From Desulforhabdus sp. TSK (lineage in GTDB: Bacteria; Desulfobacterota; Syntrophobacteria; Syntrophobacterales; Syntrophobacteraceae), in assembly GCF_022836495.1 (NCBI RefSeq), contig NZ_BQXM01000003.1:127843-191842 (forward strand): a stretch of 64,000 nucleotides of DNA. The letters run 5' to 3'. The translations under genes and the position numbers were made by a program. The notes beneath the pieces are model-generated. The model was not told the DNA's origin. It did not search any database and saw only the letters and a program-made list of their open reading frames with translations. This document shows, one piece after another, positions 1 through 7,949 of the stretch (its first letter is position 1; each line of letters starts with the position of its first letter).

Positions 1-1
1 C

Positions 2-565
2 TTCATGGCCTTCCGCACCCTGGCCGGCATCATAGAAGCAGAGATCCGGGAGGAAAAGGTCAAAATCCGCGTCACAGAACCTCACAGCCAGGAACTGGAT
101 CTCTGCCTGGATGCGGAGGGCCAGACCCATTGTCTTCATTTTATCAATACGGGTGTCCCCCATGTCGTGATTTTCCAGGACAAGGCTGCGGGGTTGGAAT
201 CCGCCGACGTATTTCACCTGGGACGCACTTTCAGGCATCATCCCCGCTTCCAACCTGCGGGATCCAATGTAAACTTCGCTTTTGTGCAGGATCCTCATCA
301 TGTGTCTGTGCGCACCTATGAGCGCGGGGTAGAGGATGAGACACTCGCTTGCGGCACCGGTTCCATCGCCACCGCCCTCTTGGCCTCGGCCAAAGGTCTT
401 GCCTCTTCCCCGGTGCATGTCGCAACTCGGAGCGGCGAAACCCTCACTATCCATTTCGAAGCATTCTCAAACCAGGGCGCAATGCAGTTCCGGAAAATCT
501 ACCTGGAAGGTGATGCCAAGGTGGTTTATGTGGCGGAACTTTGGGATGAAACTCTAAGGCAGTAG
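2..565 (+). CDS. dapF: Diaminopimelate epimerase, C-terminal part
   Basis: Converts LL-diaminopimelate to the meso form for lysine and peptidoglycan synthesis in the cytoplasm. The reading frame is open from the left edge, so the start and the N-terminal catalytic Cys lie outside the window; the visible part is about 187 residues. It contains the second catalytic Cys in the motif ETLACGTGS and the family sequence GSNVNFAF just before it. It is followed 10 bases later by dapA and heads the dapF-dapA-dapB-dapL cluster. Identification is secure; only the length is unknown. Confidence 0.95.
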   Translation, partial: FMAFRTLAGIIEAEIREEKVKIRVTEPHSQELDLCLDAEGQTHCLHFINTGVPHVVIFQDKAAGLESADVFHLGRTFRHHPRFQPAGSNVNFAFVQDPHHVSVRTYERGVEDETLACGTGSIATALLASAKGLASSPVHVATRSGETLTIHFEAFSNQGAMQFRKIYLEGDAKVVYVAELWDETLRQ

Positions 566-575
566 GGAGAAAATC

Positions 576-1451
576 ATGTTTCAAGGCGCTATGGTGGCGA
601 TCGTGACGCCATTCAAAAACGGTCAGGTCGATGAGAAGGCCCTCCGGGAATTGATCGAATTCCAGATTGCCAACGGCACGCACGGCATCGTGCCCTGTGG
701 AACCACCGGAGAATCGGCAACCCTGTCTTTCAAGGAGCACGAACGGGTCGTTGAAATCACCGTGGAGCAGGTGGGAAAGCGGGTGCCCGTGGTGGCGGGA
801 ACAGGCTCCAACAACACGGAAGAAGCCATCCGTTTGACCAGGCATGCCCGGGACGCAGGTGCGGATGGGGCCCTCATGATCTGCCCCTACTACAACAAGC
901 CCACACAGGAAGGTCTCTTCAAACATTTTGAAAAAGTGGCGACCTCGGTGGACATCCCCATTGTGCTCTACAACATCCCCGGCAGGACCGCCGTCAACAT
1001 GGCGCCGGAAACCATCGCACGCCTTGCCAAAATCGACAACATCGTGGCTGTCAAGGAAGCGGCGGGAACCATGAAGCAAATCACGGACATCATCGCACTC
1101 TGCGGCGAGGACTTCGCCGTTTTGTCGGGAGAGGACTATCTCACCTTCCCGCTTCTCTGTGTCGGCGGGAAAGGCGTCATTTCCGTGGTCTCGAATATCG
1201 CTCCGCGGGACATGGCAGACCTGTGCAACCTCTATTTTGAAGGGAAGCTCACCGAGGCACGTCGACTCTACTATCGCCTCCTGCCCCTGTGCCATGGACT
1301 TTTCTGCGAAACAAACCCCTCCCCCGTCAAGGCGGCGCTTGCCATGATGAAAAAGATCGAAAGCGAGGAGGTGCGCCTGCCCCTGGTCTCCTTGATGGAA
1401 GCCAGTCGTGCGGGCTTGAAGCGCATTCTGGAAGCCTACGGACTCATCTGA
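576..1451 (+). CDS. dapA: 4-hydroxy-tetrahydrodipicolinate synthase
   Basis: Condenses pyruvate with aspartate semialdehyde, the first committed step of lysine/diaminopimelate synthesis. The 291-residue length is normal for this TIM-barrel family. Visible signatures are PCGTTGES near the N terminus (substrate-binding Thr-Thr), the Tyr of VLYNIPGRT and the Schiff-base Lys of VAVKEAAGT. The ATG at 576 follows a purine-rich stretch and sits 10 bases after dapF, so the two are probably co-transcribed. A 127-base gap separates it from dapB. Confidence 0.97.
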   Translation: MFQGAMVAIVTPFKNGQVDEKALRELIEFQIANGTHGIVPCGTTGESATLSFKEHERVVEITVEQVGKRVPVVAGTGSNNTEEAIRLTRHARDAGADGALMICPYYNKPTQEGLFKHFEKVATSVDIPIVLYNIPGRTAVNMAPETIARLAKIDNIVAVKEAAGTMKQITDIIALCGEDFAVLSGEDYLTFPLLCVGGKGVISVVSNIAPRDMADLCNLYFEGKLTEARRLYYRLLPLCHGLFCETNPSPVKAALAMMKKIESEEVRLPLVSLMEASRAGLKRILEAYGLI

Positions 1452-1578
1452 GAGATCCGATGGTGAGCACGCGTCGGTCACGGTCAGGCTTGACCGCTTC
1501 GGCTCCGCCGACGGAGAGAAACTGCTCCGACACCGCCCTGTCCACAGGACATCGCACTGATTTTACGGGGAGGACATC

Positions 1579-2382
1579 ATGGTCCGCGCAGTTGTGGCCG
1601 GCATAGCCGGTAGAATGGGTTCACGTATCGCCCAGCTCATCCGCGAAACGGAGGGCATCGAGCTCGCGGGGGGATTCGAGCACCCGCAGCACCCCCAGGT
1701 GGGGAAAGAAGTTTCGCAAATCCTCGGGGGCAATCCCACCGGCCTGACGGTGTCAGGCACCATGGACGATGTGCTGGGGGCTGCCGATGTCGTCATCGAC
1801 TTCACCAGCGCCGCCGTCTCCTTGAGCCACCTTCGCGCTGCTTCCCAGGCAGGAAAAGCCATGGTGATCGGTTCGACGGGCTTTACGGCCGAGCAACTGG
1901 CTGAAGCCCGTCAGCTGGCTGCCAAGACGGCCTGCGTACTCACACCCAACATGAGCATGGGCGTGAACATCTTGTTCAAACTGGTCGCCGATGCCGCCCG
2001 CCTTCTGGGAGACAGTTTCGACGTCGAGATCATCGAGGCCCACCATCGGCTCAAAAAAGATGCCCCCAGCGGCACAGCCTTGAAGCTTGCTCAGGTTGTC
2101 GCTGAATCCCTGCAAAGAAACCTGGAGGAGGTGGGCGTCTATGCCCGACATGGACTCATCGGGGAAAGAACCCCCAAGGAAATTGGGATCCAGACGGTGC
2201 GGGGTGGAGATATCGTGGGAGAGCACACCGTTCTGTTCGCAGGGATGGGTGAGCGCATCGAGCTCTCGCACCGGGCTCACAGCCGGGACAATTTTGCCCG
2301 GGGAGCCATTCATGCAGCCCAATGGGTGGTGAAGCAGCCCGCCGGGCTCTACGATATGCAGCAGGTCCTTGGGATTCAATGA
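1579..2382 (+). CDS. dapB: 4-hydroxy-tetrahydrodipicolinate reductase
   Basis: NAD(P)H-dependent reduction of the DapA product to tetrahydrodipicolinate. The protein is 267 residues, the usual size. It begins with a Rossmann nucleotide loop (AGIAGRMGSRI) and has the diagnostic catalytic segment EAHHRLKKDAPSGTA, with the conserved His pair, Lys and substrate-binding SGT, near residues 154-168. A GGGGAGGA ribosome-binding site precedes the ATG. It lies between dapA and dapL in the same direction. Confidence 0.97.
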   Translation: MVRAVVAGIAGRMGSRIAQLIRETEGIELAGGFEHPQHPQVGKEVSQILGGNPTGLTVSGTMDDVLGAADVVIDFTSAAVSLSHLRAASQAGKAMVIGSTGFTAEQLAEARQLAAKTACVLTPNMSMGVNILFKLVADAARLLGDSFDVEIIEAHHRLKKDAPSGTALKLAQVVAESLQRNLEEVGVYARHGLIGERTPKEIGIQTVRGGDIVGEHTVLFAGMGERIELSHRAHSRDNFARGAIHAAQWVVKQPAGLYDMQQVLGIQ

Positions 2383-2462
2383 GCGAGGACGCCGCTGATC
2401 TTTAACCCGTTCAATGCAGTCGAGTAGGTTTGCAAAGTTCGAACTCTATGGGAGAGGTACTG

Positions 2463-3629
2463 ATGGCATTTGAGAAGGCAGAACGACTGAAACAACTTCC
2501 TCCTTATCTTTTTAAGGAAATCGACCGGTTAAAAGCAGAGGTCATCGCCAGGGGCGTGGATGTGATCAACCTGGGAGTAGGCGATCCGGATCTTCCCACC
2601 CCGAAGCATATCATCGAAAAGCTCGAGGATGCCGCTCAGGATCCCTCGAACCATCAATACCCCTCCTACTCCGGCATGAACGATTTCAGGGTCAGTGTTG
2701 CAGGCTGGTATCAGCGGCGTTTCGGCGTAGAGCTCGATCCGCTGAGCGAAGTCATCACACTCATCGGTTCCAAGGAAGGCATTGCACACCTTCCCCTGGC
2801 TTTCATCAATCCGGGAGATCTGGCCCTGGTTCCAACGCCGGCATACCCTGTCTACCATGTCGGAACCATGTTCGCCGGAGGGGAATCTTATTTCATGCCG
2901 CTGGTGCGGGAAAACCGGTTCCTTCCCGACCTGGACGCCATCCCTCCCGACATAGCGCGCAGAGCGAAGCTCATGTTCATCAATTACCCCAATAACCCGA
3001 CCGGAGCCACCGCGGAACGGGACTTCTACGAGAAGGTGATCGAGTTTGCCAGGCAGTACGACGTCATGATCTGCCACGACGCCGCCTACACGGAAATGGG
3101 GTTCGGAGGCTATACGCCCATGAGCTTTCTCGAGGTTCCCGGGGCTAAAAAGGTAGGGATCGAATTCCACTCCCTTTCCAAAACCTACAACATGACGGGG
3201 TGGCGTCTCGGGTTTGCCGTCGGCAACGCGGAAATTTTAGACGGTCTTGGCCAGGTCAAGAGCAACATCGATTCCGGAGCATTCAACGCGGTTCAGTATG
3301 CAGGAATCGCTGCCCTGGAAGGGGATCAAAGCTGCGTGCACGAGATGCAGAGCATCTACCAGGAACGGTTGAATGTTCTCATTGCAGGCATCCAAAAGGC
3401 GGGGCTCCAGCCGGAAATCCCCAAGGCGACCTTTTATGTATGGTGTCCCACCCCCCCGGGTTATTCCTCCAAAGACTTTTCAGCCCTTCTCCTCGGAAAA
3501 GCCGGTATCGTCACCACACCCGGGAGCGGATTCGGTGAACCGGGTGAGGGCTATTTTCGTATAGCACTGACTGTATCCAAGGAGCGCATCCAGGAGGCGG
3601 TCGAAAGGATTCAAAAGCTGTCTTTTTAG
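2463..3629 (+). CDS. dapL: LL-diaminopimelate aminotransferase
   Basis: Pyridoxal-phosphate enzyme that converts tetrahydrodipicolinate directly to LL-diaminopimelate with glutamate, replacing the succinylase or acetylase steps. The PLP Lys lies in [25 protein letters not shown] and the [13 protein letters not shown]-terminal motif are typical of class I aminotransferases of the DapL/AspC type. The frame is open from a TTG at 2430, but the ATG at 2463 has a GGGAGAGG site upstream and gives the expected start [10 protein letters not shown]. Its place directly after dapF-dapA-dapB makes the DapL assignment much more likely than another aminotransferase. Confidence 0.93.
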   Translation: MAFEKAERLKQLPPYLFKEIDRLKAEVIARGVDVINLGVGDPDLPTPKHIIEKLEDAAQDPSNHQYPSYSGMNDFRVSVAGWYQRRFGVELDPLSEVITLIGSKEGIAHLPLAFINPGDLALVPTPAYPVYHVGTMFAGGESYFMPLVRENRFLPDLDAIPPDIARRAKLMFINYPNNPTGATAERDFYEKVIEFARQYDVMICHDAAYTEMGFGGYTPMSFLEVPGAKKVGIEFHSLSKTYNMTGWRLGFAVGNAEILDGLGQVKSNIDSGAFNAVQYAGIAALEGDQSCVHEMQSIYQERLNVLIAGIQKAGLQPEIPKATFYVWCPTPPGYSSKDFSALLLGKAGIVTTPGSGFGEPGEGYFRIALTVSKERIQEAVERIQKLSF

Positions 3630-3688
3630 GAATCCTCAGTGGCTGTCTTGAAAGTGCGGGAGATTGAGTCATCGCTACAGAACGGGTT

Positions 3689-4177
3689 TTGATGGGTTTT
3701 GGAAGCAATCAGGGGGAATCCGTGCGCATTTGCATGGAGGCCATCGAATGCTTTCGAAACCATCCCCACATCAGCGTCTTGAAGGTATCTGCCCTTTACC
3801 GTACAAATCCTGTCGGCTTGATCGACCAGGGATGGTTTGTTAATGGGGCGTTTCTCTGTGAAACCCGGCTGAGCCCTCTCGAACTGCTTGATTTTTGTCT
3901 CCAGGTAGAGAGTCGGTTCGGCCGTGTCCGCCAGGTCCGCTGGGGTCCGCGGACCCTTGACCTGGATATTCTCTTCTTCGGTCAGCAGGTGATCGATCTC
4001 CCTCAACTCCAGGTTCCTCACCCCAGGCTTCATGAACGGCGTTTTGTCCTGGTGCCTCTCTCAGAAATTGCCCCTTTTTGGAAGCACCCTCAACGACAAA
4101 TGAGCATTACTCAGATGCTGTCGGACCTTTCCCCCCGGGAAGAGGATCAAGAAGTCATTCGGATGGATACACAATGA
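3689..4177 (+). CDS. folK: 2-amino-4-hydroxy-6-hydroxymethyldihydropteridine diphosphokinase
   Basis: Pyrophosphorylates the pterin precursor of folate using ATP. Signatures are GFGSNQG at the N terminus, ALYRTNPVG, RWGPRTLDLDILFFG (metal- and ATP-binding Asp pair) and VPHPRLHERRFVL. About 160 residues, normal for the family. The start is uncertain: TTG at 3689 or ATG at 3692 cuts the first beta strand short, while the open frame continues upstream to a stop at 3665 with no standard start codon. Its last codons overlap the next gene by four bases (ATGA). Confidence 0.9.
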   Translation: MMGFGSNQGESVRICMEAIECFRNHPHISVLKVSALYRTNPVGLIDQGWFVNGAFLCETRLSPLELLDFCLQVESRFGRVRQVRWGPRTLDLDILFFGQQVIDLPQLQVPHPRLHERRFVLVPLSEIAPFWKHPQRQMSITQMLSDLSPREEDQEVIRMDTQ

Positions 4178-4434
4178 TTCGTCTTTTGATTTATGGCTTA
4201 TTCCTATACGTGATCTATCGGCTCATCAAATCCAAGGGAATTTCTTTTTCAAAACAGATGGGCATGGACAGGAGACCGTCCTCGTCGGCAGACGAAACCG
4301 AATTGATTCAGGACCCCCAATGCGGAGCCTACTTCCTGAAGCAAAGCGGTGTCGCCGGGGAGAGCAAAGGGCAGATGCTGTATTTTTGCAGCCGGGAGTG
4401 TAAAGACAAGTACATGAAATCCCATGAATCATAG
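4174..4434 (+). CDS. Small membrane protein with YHS/TRASH-like Cys motif
   Basis: An 86-residue protein of unknown function. It opens with one hydrophobic segment (about residues 3-18) that probably anchors it in the membrane, then a short linker and a C-terminal segment with DPQCGAYF, followed about 20 residues later by YFCSRECKDKY. This C...Y...FCSxxC layout resembles metal-binding YHS/TRASH-type modules, so a metal-sensing or metal-binding role is possible; this is inference. The start overlaps the folK stop as ATGA, pointing to translational coupling. Confidence 0.75.
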   Translation: MIRLLIYGLFLYVIYRLIKSKGISFSKQMGMDRRPSSSADETELIQDPQCGAYFLKQSGVAGESKGQMLYFCSRECKDKYMKSHES

Positions 4435-4549
4435 TTGATATGGATGCCTTGGTGGAAGCCAGCCCCGCAGCTCCCTGTCTTTGATTGTTTATCTTGTGAG
4501 CTGATTGTGTCATATTCCTCCAAGCTACCGACACGGGAGAATGATCGGC

Positions 4550-5206
4550 ATGAAATTTTTCATCGATACCGCAAATCTTGACGAAATCAAAGAAGCGCAT
4601 AGTTTGGGGATTCTTGACGGCGTAACGACGAACCCATCCCTCATTGCCAAGGAAGGGATTTCCAATCGTGAAGCCTTTGAAAAACATATCAAAACCATCT
4701 GTGAGATGATCCAGGCTCCGGTGAATGCTGAAGCCGTGAGCCTGACCGCCCCGGAAATGTTTGCCGAGGGCAGGAGCCTCTCGCAGATTGACCCTCACGT
4801 GGTGGTGAAGATTCCTATGACCACCGAGGGTCTGAAAGCCGTGAAGCAACTCACGGAGCACGGCATCAAGACAAACGTTACCCTTGTTTTTTCACCATTA
4901 CAGGCACTCATGGCGGCCAAAGCCGGAGCATCCTACATCAGCCCCTTTGTGGGGCGACTGGATGACATCGCCCACGACGGAATGGCCCTCGTGGAACAAA
5001 TCATCGATATTTTCTCCAATTATCTGTTTGAAACCGAAATCATCGTGGCCAGTGTCCGAAATCCCATCCATGTGCTTCAGGCAGCCAAATTCGGCGCGGA
5101 CATTGCTACCATCCCTTTCAAGGTGATTGAGCAACTGGCCAGGCATCCACTGACGGATATCGGTTTGACCAATTTTTTAAAGGATTGGCAAAAGGTTGAA
5201 AAGTGA
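4550..5206 (+). CDS. Transaldolase / fructose-6-phosphate aldolase family
   Basis: Small class I aldolase of the FSA/TalC subfamily (218 residues against about 315 for classical TalB). It begins [13 protein letters not shown], the hallmark start, followed by [13 protein letters not shown]; the Schiff-base Lys is in HVVVKIPMT and the late motif is [10 protein letters not shown]. Works in the non-oxidative pentose phosphate pathway or as an aldolase; sequence alone does not decide between the two. The ATG at 4550 has GGGAGA upstream; an upstream in-frame start at 4505 adds unrelated residues and is rejected. Confidence 0.92.
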   Translation: MKFFIDTANLDEIKEAHSLGILDGVTTNPSLIAKEGISNREAFEKHIKTICEMIQAPVNAEAVSLTAPEMFAEGRSLSQIDPHVVVKIPMTTEGLKAVKQLTEHGIKTNVTLVFSPLQALMAAKAGASYISPFVGRLDDIAHDGMALVEQIIDIFSNYLFETEIIVASVRNPIHVLQAAKFGADIATIPFKVIEQLARHPLTDIGLTNFLKDWQKVEK

Positions 5207-5254
5207 AAGTGCTGATGGCCTTTCAGGCGGCCGCCCATACAAGGAGGACATACT

Positions 5255-5914
5255 GTGAGACTCTTGGCGTGCGCACCCGGTAGGTTTCTGTTGGCGATCC
5301 TCGTGTTCTCTGGTACTTTTCTTTTACACCCTGCGACATCTCGTGCGGAGATTTACAAGTATGAAGACAGGGACGGCGTCATTCACTTCACCAATGTGCC
5401 CACGCAACCCGACTTCAAAACCCTGCCTTCATTTCCCTTGAGCGCCTATCCTCCCAGGGGGCGGCAGGCCAAGTACACAAAAATTCCTCCGACACGAGGA
5501 CTCTCTGCGGGTTGTGACATTACCAAGCAGTCCAGCTACGATCGGCACATCTTTCTCGCCTGCAGGCGATACGACGTCAACCAGAACCTGGTCAAAGCGG
5601 TGATTCGGGCCGAATCGGCCTTCGATCCCTTTGCCATTTCCCCCAAAGGCGCCATGGGATTGATGCAGCTCATGCCCGGGACCGCACGGGATCTCGGAGT
5701 CAACGACCCCATGGACCCCTACCAGAACATCGACGGGGGGGTCAGGTACCTGAGGTTCTTGCTCGACCGTTTCAATGACGATATGATTTTTGCTTTGGCG
5801 GCCTACAATGCCGGCCCTGAAAATGTTCAAAAGCACGGTGGCGTGCCCCCCTATGACGAGACGAGAACCTATGTTCAGCGCGTCATGGACTATTACTCCC
5901 GGTACAGTCAATAG
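5255..5914 (+). CDS. Lytic transglycosylase with DUF4124-like N terminus
   Basis: Periplasmic or outer-membrane murein lytic transglycosylase (SLT/goose-lysozyme-like fold). Residues 1-31 form a signal peptide ending near SRAE. Residues about 32-60 (IYKYEDRDGVIHFTNVP) match the DUF4124 module often placed before SLT domains. The catalytic Glu is in VIRAESAFDPFAIS, followed by KGAMGLMQLMPGTA and ALAAYNAGP, all family signatures. Starts with GTG at 5255 behind a clear AAGGAGG site. 219 residues, a typical small SLT protein. Confidence 0.92.
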   Translation: MRLLACAPGRFLLAILVFSGTFLLHPATSRAEIYKYEDRDGVIHFTNVPTQPDFKTLPSFPLSAYPPRGRQAKYTKIPPTRGLSAGCDITKQSSYDRHIFLACRRYDVNQNLVKAVIRAESAFDPFAISPKGAMGLMQLMPGTARDLGVNDPMDPYQNIDGGVRYLRFLLDRFNDDMIFALAAYNAGPENVQKHGGVPPYDETRTYVQRVMDYYSRYSQ

Positions 5915-5968
5915 AGGGGATCCGGAACGGCCGGAGAAATTTCTTTTTCCCAAAGGTTGAAGGACCTG

Positions 5969-6559
5969 ATGACTCGAAGTGACTTTTCACGACAAAGTCT
6001 TACAACTCTGCCCAACGTGCTGACGTATCTCAGGATGGCGGCCATCCCCGTCATCATCGTTCTGCTCGTTTCACCGGCGCCGGTGAAATCCCTCAACATC
6101 GCCTTTGTGCTTTTCGTTGTAGCCTCCATCACCGACTATTTTGACGGTATTTTGGCAAGGCGTCATAATCTTGTCACTTCCTTCGGCAAGCTCATCGACC
6201 CTCTGGCGGACAAGCTCTTGACCTCCGCCGTGCTCATTATGCTGATTCCACTGGAGAAAGTTCAACCCTGGCTTGTCTTTCTCATCATCGGTCGTGAAAT
6301 CACCATCACAGGCTTGCGGTCAGTAGCGGCCAGCCACGGGCTCATTTTGAATGCCAGTCGCATGGGTAAGAACAAAATGATTTCCCAAACGGTCGCCCTG
6401 AGCCTCCTTCTCCTCTCTATTCCCTCCATGCAGGGATTCCTGGATGGTCTGGGTCTTTTTGTACTCTGGGTCTCGGTCGTTCTGAGCTACTGGTCCGGGA
6501 TGGACTATTTCATGAGCTTTTACCAGGAGGCCAAACGACAGGAGCATCAGGGGAATTGA
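5969..6559 (+). CDS. pgsA: CDP-diacylglycerol-glycerol-3-phosphate 3-phosphatidyltransferase
   Basis: Integral membrane enzyme that makes phosphatidylglycerophosphate, precursor of phosphatidylglycerol and cardiolipin. The CDP-alcohol phosphotransferase motif is complete: DYFDGILAR, then G and D-PLAD over residues about 50-80. Several hydrophobic segments are visible. The N-terminal LPNVLTYLRMAAIP is typical of PgsA rather than of Pss. The ATG at 5969 has AAGGA just upstream; a TTG at 5957 is less likely. Roughly 196 residues, as expected. Confidence 0.93.
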   Translation: MTRSDFSRQSLTTLPNVLTYLRMAAIPVIIVLLVSPAPVKSLNIAFVLFVVASITDYFDGILARRHNLVTSFGKLIDPLADKLLTSAVLIMLIPLEKVQPWLVFLIIGREITITGLRSVAASHGLILNASRMGKNKMISQTVALSLLLLSIPSMQGFLDGLGLFVLWVSVVLSYWSGMDYFMSFYQEAKRQEHQGN

Positions 6560-6576
6560 AGGGAAGAGCACGAGGG

Positions 6577-6613
6577 AGACGGATCAATATACCGATTCAT
6601 GGTCGATCCGTCT
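6577..6613. terminator. Hairpin between convergent genes
   Basis: A 9-bp inverted repeat (AGACGGATC / GATCCGTCT) lies 18 bases after the pgsA stop, in the gap between convergent genes. There is no T-tract, so it may be only a weak or protein-dependent transcription end. Confidence 0.3.
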
Positions 6614-6747
6614 GTCGGACTTTGCAGCAGACAAGCTGGGAAGTCGAGACTCCCAGACAGCACGCCCCATTTTGACGAACGTTCAGGACTTTATTGTTAC
6701 CCTCAGCAGGGGACTTGTAGAAAGGTGCGGCTGATGCCCGGGTTCCT

Positions 6748-7881
6748 TCAGGAATCTTGAGCATCAGTGCCATTTGGAAAGAGGGGAAAATCGATTTCGC
6801 CGTTTTCTCCGTTCTCTTTGATCACCAGAATCTCTTCCTTGATGGACAGAAAGGCATCCACGACGGCCGGGTCGAAGTGAGTCCCCCGTGAATGCTCGAT
6901 GATCGCAAAGGCTTTCTCCAGGGAGAAAGGCTGCTTGTAGGGCCGCATGGATGTCATGGCATCGAAAACATCTGCGATGGCCGTGATGCGACCTACCAGT
7001 GGGATTTGCCTGCTGTGCAGTCCGTTGGGATAGCCGTTTCCATCCCACCTTTCATGATGCGTCAGTGCGATGATTGCCGCCAGACTGATAAAGCCCCCGG
7101 AAGAACCCTCCAGTATCCTGGCGCCAATGAGGGTGTGCTGCTTCATGATTTCCCATTCTTCCTCTATCAGCTTACCGGGCTTCAGGAGTATTCGATCGGG
7201 AATCCCGATTTTTCCAACGTCGTGCATTGGCGCCGCATAAAGGATCCCTTCCACCGTTCTCTCGTTCAGCCCCATTCGCCGTCCCACTGCAGCAGCGTAT
7301 TCACTCATGCGCTTGATGTGGCCGCCGGTGTTTTCATCCCGGTATTCAGCCGCTCGGCAAAGACGATAGATGGTATCCAGAGAGGCCTCTTTGAGCTTGC
7401 TGTGAGCCTCGTGGAGCTTTTTTGTCGCCCGCCTCAACTCCTGGGTGCGCCTGTTGACCTCGTCTTCGAGCTGCCGCTGGTGGTGGAGCATATGGTCATG
7501 ATAGGCTTTGACCTTGACGAGAGAGCGAACCCTCGCCTTCAATTCCATCCAGTCAACAGGTTTTGTGAGAAAATCGTCCGCCCCCAGATCCAGCGCACGA
7601 ACACGATGCTCCAGCTCCCCCTGCCCTGTCACCATGACGATGGGAGTGAATTTTGTCTCTTCCTGATTCCGCAGCCGTGTCAAAACCTCAAATCCGTCCA
7701 TCCCCGGCATGTTGATGTCGAGCAGGACGACATCGTAGTGTCCCTCCCGAGCCATTTGAATCGCCTCGCTCCCTTCGCCGGCAATACTGACCCGGTACCC
7801 GAGGGGGACCAGGAAGTCGTGCATCAAAAACAAGTTTTGATACTCGTCGTCCACAACGAGGATTTGAGGTACTTTATTCAT
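6748..7881 (-). CDS. Response regulator with HD-GYP phosphodiesterase domain
   Basis: N-terminal receiver domain (about residues 1-120; phospho-Asp in VVLLDINMPGMDG, Lys in FLTKPVD), a coiled-coil linker, then an HD-GYP domain. The HD-GYP signature residues are present: HIKRMSEYA, MHDVGKIGIPD, HHERWDGNGYP. HD-GYP domains degrade cyclic di-GMP. Gene directly downstream of a hybrid kinase and likely its output partner. Start chosen at 7881 because GAGGAGACA precedes this ATG; an alternative ATG at 7953 overlaps the kinase stop as ATGA but lacks a good ribosome-binding site. Confidence 0.92.
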   Translation of the reverse strand: MNKVPQILVVDDEYQNLFLMHDFLVPLGYRVSIAGEGSEAIQMAREGHYDVVLLDINMPGMDGFEVLTRLRNQEETKFTPIVMVTGQGELEHRVRALDLGADDFLTKPVDWMELKARVRSLVKVKAYHDHMLHHQRQLEDEVNRRTQELRRATKKLHEAHSKLKEASLDTIYRLCRAAEYRDENTGGHIKRMSEYAAAVGRRMGLNERTVEGILYAAPMHDVGKIGIPDRILLKPGKLIEEEWEIMKQHTLIGARILEGSSGGFISLAAIIALTHHERWDGNGYPNGLHSRQIPLVGRITAIADVFDAMTSMRPYKQPFSLEKAFAIIEHSRGTHFDPAVVDAFLSIKEEILVIKENGENGEIDFPLFPNGTDAQDS

Positions 7882-7949
7882 TGTCTCCTCACTCCCGGGA
7901 ACTCCGGCCGAGAGAAATCCGACGGCTGCCAGGGAATCGACAAGGGTCT

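Noticed and set aside
447-1481. 344-codon minus-strand open frame
   Set aside because: Antisense shadow of dapA; no family features.
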